5,130 nucleotides of DNA. Source: Bacteroidales bacterium UBA1192. GTDB taxonomy: Bacteria > Bacteroidota > Bacteroidia > Bacteroidales > Bacteroidaceae. The DNA is taken from NCBI GenBank assembly GCA_002310175.1, contig DBYG01000053.1, positions 5,298-10,427 on the forward strand. Reading direction: 5' to 3'. Position 1 is the first letter of the stretch. Each line of letters opens with the position of its first letter. A program made the translations under genes and the position numbers. Below, piece after piece: positions 1 through 5,127 of the stretch. The notes under the pieces were generated by a model. That model was not told the DNA's origin, did no database searches, and saw nothing but the letters and a program-made list of their open reading frames with translations.

Positions 1-1085
1 TTTTGACTTGACATCGCATCAATTATCTTCTGACCAAAAGGTGAAAGGGGCGTGTCTGTATCTCTGATATCATCCTTGCTGCCCTCAATTATTGTTGCAT
101 AACCATTATCAGTAATGCAAGTAGGAACGATAGGAATAGTAATGCCGGGCACTTTAAAACCCTTTAGGCTGACAATCTTATCTCCATTGATTCTGAAATA
201 GTGGGAGTTTTCAGGTTCACTATACAAAGTGTTGTACCAGAATGATACTCCATTGTCATCATAATGAGGGTAATACAGATCTTTAAAATGGTTGCCGTGA
301 GAGTCTTTGTAGTCAAAAAAAGCCTGTAGTTCTTTGTCTGTTTCAATCTTGGCATCATAAATGTAATCTACGCCCATTTTGCCATAGTTGAACTTGAGTA
401 CCGTTTCAATTTCCTGACCAGTGCAGTTGTACAACTGATTTGTGGTACCGAATATGGAAACCAAATGGCTCTTCTTATTAAAACCACCAAGTGCAATTTC
501 TACATTCGACCCTTGATATACCGTTAGGTCAAGGACTTTTCCTGTGATTTCCTGCGTATTTATATCATACAGATATAAGCTGGATCCATCATCATTACTC
601 ATCTCAAGCATCAGGGTATTGTCATCATACAGATTTAAGCTCCCTATTGCAGCAGGTGTTTTTAAAGAACCTAAATATTTCATTTCGGGTACTGAATACT
701 GTAAGATTACATTATTAATATCATTTGGCTGTAAATACAGAACCCTGCGGTCTGTGTCATAGCATATACTTCTTATGCGGGTGTATTCACCCGGACCCCT
801 ACCTACTGAATTCAGTGTGCTCTGGTACTTGCCATTCTTGAAATAGTAAACCTTATAGTCGTTGTTGTCCTGGATCATCACTTCGTCGCCGATACACTGC
901 AGGTTATGGTATCCTCCGATAGGCTCTTCACTTTGCAACGGAACGATTCTGACATCAGTAGCTACATCTTCAAATCTGACATCAATGGCATCATCAGGGT
1001 TAATGACGTAAGCATCTTCTGAACTCTTCTGCTTGCATCCGGTTACAAACAAGGCAACCATAGACATAAGGATAATTTTTTTCAT
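1..1085 (-). CDS. 6-bladed beta-propeller lipoprotein (GRGPGEY type), 3'-truncated by the window edge
   Basis: The frame is open without a stop from the ATG at 1085-1083 to the window edge, giving 361 residues; the C-terminus lies outside. The N-terminus is a lipoprotein signal: MKK, a hydrophobic stretch, then lipobox V-T-G-C with the lipidated Cys at residue 17, followed by KQKSSED. Residues about 40-50 (VATDVRIVPLQ) and GRGPGEY at about 95-101 are hallmarks of the Bacteroidetes 6-bladed beta-propeller family (PF17170/DUF5128 type). Recurrent strand patterns such as SLYLYD and SLNLYDDN fit propeller blades. Family members are usually about 370-390 residues, so perhaps 15-30 residues are missing. 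It is the last gene of a minus-strand lipoprotein run, separated from the upstream gene by 101 nt that carries two palindromes. I found no exact TTTG/TAnnTTTG promoter in that gap, so readthrough from the upstream genes is likely. The molecular function of the family is unknown. It is clearly a different subfamily from its two neighbours. Confidence 0.85.
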   Translation of the reverse strand, partial: MKKIILMSMVALFVTGCKQKSSEDAYVINPDDAIDVRFEDVATDVRIVPLQSEEPIGGYHNLQCIGDEVMIQDNNDYKVYYFKNGKYQSTLNSVGRGPGEYTRIRSICYDTDRRVLYLQPNDINNVILQYSVPEMKYLGSLKTPAAIGSLNLYDDNTLMLEMSNDDGSSLYLYDINTQEITGKVLDLTVYQGSNVEIALGGFNKKSHLVSIFGTTNQLYNCTGQEIETVLKFNYGKMGVDYIYDAKIETDKELQAFFDYKDSHGNHFKDLYYPHYDDNGVSFWYNTLYSEPENSHYFRINGDKIVSLKGFKVPGITIPIVPTCITDNGYATIIEGSKDDIRDTDTPLSPFGQKIIDAMSSQ

Positions 1086-1122
1086 ACTGCTATTTAAACT
1101 AATAGAATAAGGATATTGATAG

Positions 1123-1153
1123 TGACGCAAAGGGGTCGTTTCGTTTTGCGTCA
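1123..1153. repeat. Perfect 9-bp inverted repeat, loop 13 nt (divergent member of the palindrome family?)
   Basis: TGACGCAAA (1123-1131) pairs perfectly with TTTGCGTCA (1145-1153) around a 13-nt loop. On the minus strand the right half reads GACCCCTTTGCG, which resembles GACCCCTTTTGT of the copy at 5093-5119. The opposite half has CGAA where the other copies have GGGG. It lies between two lipoprotein genes and ends 38 nt before the start of the downstream gene. No T-run follows on the minus strand, so it is a poor intrinsic terminator. It could be an mRNA-stability hairpin, a decayed REP-like copy, or an unrelated palindrome. Confidence 0.6.
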
Positions 1154-1170
1154 ATAAGCACAAAATGATA

Positions 1171-1193
1171 CCATTGGGGTCTGACCCTAATGG
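1171..1193 (-). repeat. REP-like palindrome with GGGTCAGACCCC core, overlapping a stop codon
   Basis: CCATTGGGGTC (1171-1181) and GACCCTAATGG (1183-1193) are 11-nt arms around one central base, with one non-Watson-Crick position (1176/1188, G:T on the plus strand). On the minus strand the centre reads GGGTCAGACCCC, one base different from GGGACAGACCCC in the copy at 5093-5119, although the outer arms (CCATT/AATGG) are unrelated to the TACAAAA/TTTTGTA arms there. The TAG stop of the 1187-2368 gene lies inside the arm. A folded RNA would have a loop of about 5 nt. The minus-strand sequence that follows (TATCATTTTGTG) is only weakly T-rich, so a terminator role is possible but not strong. Confidence 0.7.
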
Positions 1194-2368
1194 CACAGAT
1201 TCTTCAGATCAAAGCGCAGGATGCGGTCATTGGCAGCATCCATTCCGTAGAGAATCTGATTCTTTTCGTCGTAGGTTATGTCGTCCACGTGAGTATCCAG
1301 TTTGAACGATTTCAGAAAGTTGCCGTCCCAGTCAAAGAACAGCAGTTCGGGGGCGGCTTGTTCTATATCGGACACATCGGTCTGATTATGACAGTAATCA
1401 CAGTTATAGTACGTCACCATAAAGAACGATTCCGTTGCGGCAAGATTGCGGAAACAGTGAACGCGCGTATCGATATAAGTTGTGGTTCCGTCCGCATTCT
1501 CAGTATACGTATATTCGATAGCGGGCAGATCGTCGTCAAACGTGGGTGAACCGGGCTGATGGATGGCAAAAGCCCTGTCATTATCCAGATCAAAGAACAG
1601 GATATAATCCATAATCTGCAACACCTGAACCGCAATGTTTCTGGACGGATGCTTAATCATGAATCCGTTGACATAGTCCGCATCCTTAACCTCAAAACGC
1701 GACAGCATCTTGATTTCCTTAACCCGGACAGTATCAAGCGTAATGGCAAACACAGGTTCGGTATACACCTTATCCTCATACCCCTCAGTTATGGGATGAT
1801 AAAAACTGAACCGGTGGTTTATATCATTATCAAGATACTGGGTGCGGACGACGGTGCTCATCACGACCCTCCCATCAAAGGATTTATTATAATATTCAAA
1901 AGTGTGACGGCCCAAAAAATCATTCTGCGCCGCAATGACAGTACTCTGAGCCTCAAGCGATTTCTGCAGATCCAGCAGCTTGGTACCCTGCTGCATGTCA
2001 ACAAGCGGAATCATTGCATCCCCCTGCTCATTCCGCAGAATCTGGGCCGAAGACCACTGAACCGACGTTGAAAGGAATTCGTTTCGGGCACGTCCGATGC
2101 AACCGAACCGGCCCTTCAGTTTCAAATCATCGGAATACACATACAGAATATGTTCATTATCACCACTCTTAACCAGCAGGAAAGAATCACACACGGCAAT
2201 AGCCCGCATCTCCAGAGGCCACTCCGCCTCAACCTCCGTACCCTTGAGAGTGACATCGGTCTTATTTCTGTAATCAACCTCATGGACCTCAAACAACAGA
2301 CGCGATTTTTTGTTGTTGCACGACAGCACAAAAAGGACTGTAACAAGGACTAATGCAAACTTTTTCAT
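1187..2368 (-). CDS. BF3164/TolB-like 6-bladed beta-propeller lipoprotein, paralogue of its upstream neighbour
   Basis: This is a 393-residue predicted lipoprotein: MKKFALVLVTVLFVLSC with lipobox V-L-S-C and lipidated Cys17. Residues +2 onward (NNKKSR) lack the acidic surface-export signal described for some Bacteroidetes lipoproteins, so a periplasm-facing anchor is my guess. IGRARNEF at 91-98 occupies the place of the GRGPGEY motif of related propellers and suggests the BF3164-like/TolB_like family (PF15869). Later strand-rich segments (DYILFFDLDNDR at 254-265, APELLFFDWDGNFLKSF at 339-355, ITYDEKNQILYGM at 364-376) fit propeller blades. No catalytic residues are evident and the family's role is unknown. 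Its ATG overlaps the upstream paralogue's TGA (ATGA), so translational coupling is expected. Residues 323-327 form CDYCH, a CxxCH motif absent from the paralogue. The TAG stop lies inside a palindrome at 1171-1193. Confidence 0.88.
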   Translation of the reverse strand: MKKFALVLVTVLFVLSCNNKKSRLLFEVHEVDYRNKTDVTLKGTEVEAEWPLEMRAIAVCDSFLLVKSGDNEHILYVYSDDLKLKGRFGCIGRARNEFLSTSVQWSSAQILRNEQGDAMIPLVDMQQGTKLLDLQKSLEAQSTVIAAQNDFLGRHTFEYYNKSFDGRVVMSTVVRTQYLDNDINHRFSFYHPITEGYEDKVYTEPVFAITLDTVRVKEIKMLSRFEVKDADYVNGFMIKHPSRNIAVQVLQIMDYILFFDLDNDRAFAIHQPGSPTFDDDLPAIEYTYTENADGTTTYIDTRVHCFRNLAATESFFMVTYYNCDYCHNQTDVSDIEQAAPELLFFDWDGNFLKSFKLDTHVDDITYDEKNQILYGMDAANDRILRFDLKNLCH

Positions 2369-3537
2369 AAGCTTCTAATGATTGATGAGAGATCGTAGCG
2401 GTAAACAGATTCGGTATACCTATCCAGAGTGTAAAGAATCTGTCTCTTTTCATCGTAGGCCATTTGGTTCACACGAGTATCCATCTTTACTGACTTGAGG
2501 AAATTGCCGTCGTAGTCAAAGAACAGGAGCTCGGGTGCGGCATGGTCCTGATCAGGCTGATTCAGGCTGTAATCACCTGCAAAATATGTTACCATAAAGA
2601 ATGATTCCGCACAGGCCGCTTTCATAAAATGATCAATCGTCGAGGCCCGCATGGACATGGTTCCGTTAGGGTTAGTGATTTCTTCACGGACTATCTCGGG
2701 AAGATTGTCATCAAACGACAGTGAACCGGTCTGATGTATTGCGTAGTTGCGGTCATTATCCAGATCAAAGAACATTATATAATCCAATTCTGCGTACAAC
2801 TGGATTATAAGATTGCGGCTTGGATGCTTGAAAAGGAAACAACCCGAATAAATCATGTCCGGAACTTTGTATCCATTGAACATCCTGATTTCTTTGATTC
2901 GGGCAGAATCACGCGTAACGAAACAACTGGGCTCTTTATGGACCTCGCCATACAGGATTATGGGATCGTAGTACTCGAATCTGTAGTTGATATTATCATC
3001 AAGGAAAATACAATCCCCATAGGTATGCAGTCTGGCAATGCGCCCGTCTTGCGCCGGACTCTCATGTTCATAAATGCTTTCGCCGGTAAAACCATTCTGC
3101 GAAGCGATGACTGCACTCTGGGCAGCAAGTGATTCCTGCAGATCCACCACCTTGACGCCTTGATCATGGGTTAGGAACGGCAGCAACGCATCACCCTGGG
3201 AATTCCTGAGAATCTGTTTTGAATTCCATGATGGCATTGAAAGGAATTCGTTTCTGGCTCGGCCGATGTTGCAGAATCGGCCCTTCAGTTCCAGCTCATC
3301 GGAATAGACATACAGCATATTGGTTTTTTCCCCGGATTGAACCAGCAGGAATGAATCACATACGCCAATGACATATATGTCAATCGGCCACTCGGTTTTA
3401 ACCGGGACACCCGTGAGAGTGATATCGGACTTATTCCTGTAATCAACCTCATGGACCTCAAACAACAGACGCGATTTCCTGTTACCGCACGACAGTACAA
3501 GAAGCACTGAAACAAGGACAAGTGCAAACTTTTTCAT
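2365..3537 (-). CDS. BF3164/TolB-like 6-bladed beta-propeller lipoprotein, first gene of the operon
   Basis: This is a 390-residue predicted lipoprotein: MKKFALVLVSVLLVLSC with lipobox V-L-S-C and Cys17. I chose the ATG at 3537-3535 because it gives the same N-terminus as the downstream paralogue; an in-frame TTG six bases upstream is possible but unnecessary. By ungapped count, 73 of the first 100 residues match the downstream protein, including IGRARNEF at 91-98. Blade-like segments recur at LDYIMFFDLDNDR (251-263) and APELLFFDYDGNFLKSV (334-350), and similarity is lower in the middle (about 145-235). The gene lies about 20 nt behind a consensus Bacteroides promoter and has no clear Shine-Dalgarno, as is usual in Bacteroidetes. 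Its TGA overlaps the next gene's ATG. The family (TolB-like propeller lipoproteins, PF15869 type) has no established biochemical role; binding of a protein or glycan in the envelope is conjecture. Confidence 0.88.
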   Translation of the reverse strand: MKKFALVLVSVLLVLSCGNRKSRLLFEVHEVDYRNKSDITLTGVPVKTEWPIDIYVIGVCDSFLLVQSGEKTNMLYVYSDELELKGRFCNIGRARNEFLSMPSWNSKQILRNSQGDALLPFLTHDQGVKVVDLQESLAAQSAVIASQNGFTGESIYEHESPAQDGRIARLHTYGDCIFLDDNINYRFEYYDPIILYGEVHKEPSCFVTRDSARIKEIRMFNGYKVPDMIYSGCFLFKHPSRNLIIQLYAELDYIMFFDLDNDRNYAIHQTGSLSFDDNLPEIVREEITNPNGTMSMRASTIDHFMKAACAESFFMVTYFAGDYSLNQPDQDHAAPELLFFDYDGNFLKSVKMDTRVNQMAYDEKRQILYTLDRYTESVYRYDLSSIIRSL

Positions 3538-3563
3538 AAGCAATAATTTAGTAGGACTATGTG

Positions 3564-3595
3564 CAAATGTATGGTTTTATTTTCTATATCCCAAA
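3564..3595 (-). promoter_or_regulatory. Bacteroides-type (sigma-ABfr) promoter for the lipoprotein operon
   Basis: On the minus strand, a -33 box TTTG (3595-3592) and a -7 box TACATTTG (3571-3564) are separated by exactly 20 nt. This is a full match to the Bacteroides consensus TTTG / TAnnTTTG with 19-21 nt spacing. Transcription should start a few bases past the -7 box, near 3557-3560, leaving a 5' leader of about 20 nt before the ATG at 3537. No operator is obvious apart from the palindrome centred at 3653, which lies about 43 nt upstream of the -33 box. Confidence 0.8.
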
Positions 3596-3637
3596 TGTCC
3601 CTCTGTCCTCACTGAAGATCCTTGAAGGGGAACTGCC

Positions 3638-3668
3638 GGTACAAAAGGGGACAAACCCCTTTTGTACC
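3638..3668 (+). repeat. REP-like palindrome, perfect 13-bp arms, between divergent promoters
   Basis: GGTACAAAAGGGG (3638-3650) pairs perfectly with CCCCTTTTGTACC (3656-3668) around the 5-nt loop ACAAA. The same arms, minus two outer base pairs, and a loop differing by one base (ACAGA) recur at 5093-5119 in the same orientation. It sits midway between the -33 boxes of two divergent promoters (3592-3595 and 3697-3700). It could therefore be an operator, or a dispersed repeat that landed in a permissive spot. The recurrence at a second site not next to a visible promoter favours a dispersed repeat. Confidence 0.85.
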
Positions 3669-3696
3669 AAATGCAACAGAATTGCAGCGCATATTT

Positions 3697-3729
3697 GTTG
3701 TTCTGTTGATACTTCAGTTCTTACATTTG
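3697..3729 (+). promoter_or_regulatory. Bacteroides-type promoter for the FISUMP-domain gene
   Basis: A perfect -7 box TACATTTG (3722-3729) precedes the ATG at 3747 by 17 nt. The best-spaced -33 element is GTTG at 3697-3700 (3 of 4 matches, 21 nt spacing). An exact TTTG at 3694-3697 is also present but 24 nt away, which is longer than usual. The predicted start near 3734-3736 gives a very short leader (about 10-13 nt) starting in the A-rich sequence ACAAAAGAATG. The -7 box is identical to that of the divergent operon, so the two units may share basal expression. Confidence 0.65.
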
Positions 3730-3746
3730 TCACAAAAGAATGAATT

Positions 3747-4952
3747 ATGAAGAAATATTTAGCTCTGTTGCTTCTGTTTGTATGTAGTTCTGTTACTTGC
3801 CAGACAAGGCAAAGGGAGCGTTCATTTGTTATTGTAAAAGCTGTACAGCAGAGAACTGTAAAGGTTGAGGATCCTTTCCTGCCGTTTGAATATCCATCAC
3901 TCAGAACCAAATATCATGTTGAGAAGGTTCTGCAAGGCTCATATAGTGGCGAATACTTCTATGACTATTCTGATAAGACGCGCCGCCATACCGTATATAA
4001 TTATTGCCTTATGTCAATAGAACATATAGGTGACTCAGTTTGCGGCCTGGATTCGCAGCATTGCTATGACGTTTACAGTGGTAATGGAGGTCAATGGTAC
4101 GTTGGTTACAGCCAGGCGCTGGAGAAGGACTTCAATATGGGTATCAGGTCATATTCATCCTTGCGCATTCAGATTGATGTTCCAAGAAAATATCAGATGA
4201 ATACCCGTCCTCTGGAAAAATACATGTGGTACCGTGAAGATGTTCAGGGAGGTTCTTACATCTCCCATAACGGAAAGATAGTCCCAAAGTATGGCGTTAA
4301 TCTGTATATCGTTGCGCTTGATCTTATATCCTGGCATAATAAGCACACATCGAATATGGAAGAACCGCATGAATACGTTGATTTAGGCCTAAGCGTAAAG
4401 TGGGCAACCTGTAATGTGGGAGCTTATAAGCCAGAGGACAGCGGGGATTTTTATGCCTGGGGTGAGACTGTCCCCAAGAGTTATTACAGCGAGTTTTCAT
4501 ATCAGTGGTGTGATAGTGTCCTCTATAATTCATTGAATAAGTATAACGGCATAGATAAATGCGGTAAGGTTGATCATCTGGAAACGCTTGAACCTGCCGA
4601 TGACGTTGCCCATGTCAAATGGGGCGGCCAATGGCGAATGCCTACCAAGGCAGAGTTCGATGAACTGATTGAGAACTGTACCTGGACCTGGACAACCATC
4701 AATAATGTGAATGGATATCGCATCACTAGTAAGAAGGAAGGTTTCACAGATCGTTCCATTTTCCTTCCAGCTCCCGGCGGTTTCAGTTATTCAAATATCA
4801 ATTTGTACAATTCATCTGGTGGCTATCACTCCTGTTCACTCAATACTGAGTATCCCGGTTTTAATTATTACCTGGGCTTCGGTTCAGGAAATCAATATGT
4901 AAGTTTTGATTACCGCTTTGCAGGTAGGTCAGTCCGTCCCGTCTGCCCATAA
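3747..4952 (+). CDS. Exported two-domain protein: unrecognised N-terminal domain plus C-terminal FISUMP/DUF1566-like domain
   Basis: This is a 401-residue protein. MKKYLALLLLFVCSSVTCQ is a signal peptide; the Cys at 18 follows S-V-T, a poor lipobox, so cleavage by signal peptidase I is as likely as lipidation. Residues about 25-195 match no family I can name. They look beta-rich (SFVIVKAV, KYHVEKVLQGSY) and faintly recall OB/NTR-like strand patterns, which is only an impression. From residue 209 (EYVDLGLSVKWATCNVGA) to the C-terminal SVRPVCP the protein is a typical Bacteroidetes copy of the Fibrobacter succinogenes major paralogous domain (FISUMP, TIGR02145; related to DUF1566/Lcl C-terminal). 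Its landmarks are FYAWGET, the WGGQWRMPT motif at 292-300, NGYRITSK and IFLPAPGG. The usual YWSSS motif is replaced by YHSCS at 360-364. FISUMP domains occur on exported or surface proteins and have no proven common function. The gene is monocistronic in the window and divergent from the lipoprotein operon. Confidence 0.88.
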   Translation: MKKYLALLLLFVCSSVTCQTRQRERSFVIVKAVQQRTVKVEDPFLPFEYPSLRTKYHVEKVLQGSYSGEYFYDYSDKTRRHTVYNYCLMSIEHIGDSVCGLDSQHCYDVYSGNGGQWYVGYSQALEKDFNMGIRSYSSLRIQIDVPRKYQMNTRPLEKYMWYREDVQGGSYISHNGKIVPKYGVNLYIVALDLISWHNKHTSNMEEPHEYVDLGLSVKWATCNVGAYKPEDSGDFYAWGETVPKSYYSEFSYQWCDSVLYNSLNKYNGIDKCGKVDHLETLEPADDVAHVKWGGQWRMPTKAEFDELIENCTWTWTTINNVNGYRITSKKEGFTDRSIFLPAPGGFSYSNINLYNSSGGYHSCSLNTEYPGFNYYLGFGSGNQYVSFDYRFAGRSVRPVCP

Positions 4953-5016
4953 CAAACAAATCAAAAAGAAGAAAGCCCCACATTTCCTCCTCATATCCCC
5001 AACTACCTAAACAAGA

Positions 5017-5042
5017 ATGAGCAGGTCACAAAGCCTGCTCAT
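5017..5042 (+). terminator. 9-bp perfect hairpin downstream of the FISUMP gene, possible terminator
   Basis: ATGAGCAGG (5017-5025) pairs perfectly with CCTGCTCAT (5034-5042) around an 8-nt loop TCACAAAG, 64 nt after the stop codon. There is no U-tract on the plus strand (ATCCCCACC follows). On the minus strand TCTTGTTTAGG follows, which is weakly T-rich. It may be a transcription or processing end of the gene's mRNA, or serve a convergent gene beyond the window. The hairpin is certain from the sequence; the function is not. Confidence 0.5.
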
Positions 5043-5092
5043 CCCCACCATAAAGGTGTCCATATATACACGACTCCGATATCTGTGTTTCT

Positions 5093-5127
5093 TACAAAAG
5101 GGGACAGACCCCTTTTGTACTATTTTT
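5093..5127 (+). repeat. REP-like palindrome (copy of 3638-3668) followed by a T-run; possible terminator
   Basis: TACAAAAGGGG (5093-5103) pairs perfectly with CCCCTTTTGTA (5109-5119) around the loop ACAGA. Except for one loop base it is identical to the inner 27 nt of the copy at 3640-3666. It is followed by CTATTTTTTG, so on the plus strand it has the form of an intrinsic terminator: a GC-based 11-bp stem and then six Ts. It could end transcripts of the FISUMP gene. Because the same hairpin lies upstream of that gene without a T-run, its primary identity is a repeat; termination may be secondary. Confidence 0.8.

Noticed and set aside
164..358. A 64-codon minus-strand frame inside the partial propeller gene
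   Set aside because: It is out of frame with the continuous 361-codon lipoprotein frame running from 1085 to the window edge.
1559..2071. A 170-codon open frame on the plus strand, with similar antisense frames at 1190-1549 and 2734-3132
   Set aside because: They lie wholly opposite the two propeller genes, encode no signal or recognisable domain, and resemble one another only because the sense genes are paralogues (for example VIIQIKE in both). The sense strand has lipobox signals and family motifs.
2365..3543. A start two codons upstream (TTG at 3543-3541) for the first propeller gene
   Set aside because: The ATG at 3537 gives the MKKFALVLV N-terminus shared with the paralogue and a normal lipoprotein signal; the extra residues add nothing.
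3561..3743. A 60-codon plus-strand open frame in the divergent gap with several Cys residues, ending 3 nt before the FISUMP ATG
   Set aside because: It starts at a GTG inside the minus-strand promoter region and runs through the palindrome and the plus-strand promoter. The mapped -7 box at 3722-3729 would start transcription after most of it. There is no upstream promoter or coding signature.
3584..3910. A 108-codon minus-strand open frame across the divergent region and the start of the FISUMP gene
   Set aside because: It overlaps the signal peptide and N-terminus of a well-supported plus-strand gene as well as both -33 regions, and has no recognisable features.
3747..4952. Composite transposon or insertion sequence bounded by the two similar palindromes
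   Set aside because: There is no transposase between them, they are direct rather than inverted relative to each other beyond their own symmetry, and no target-site duplication is visible. A dispersed REP-like repeat explains the data better.
1123..5119. CRISPR array
   Set aside because: The palindromes are hundreds to thousands of bases apart, vary in their arms and have no regular spacers; no cas-like gene is present.
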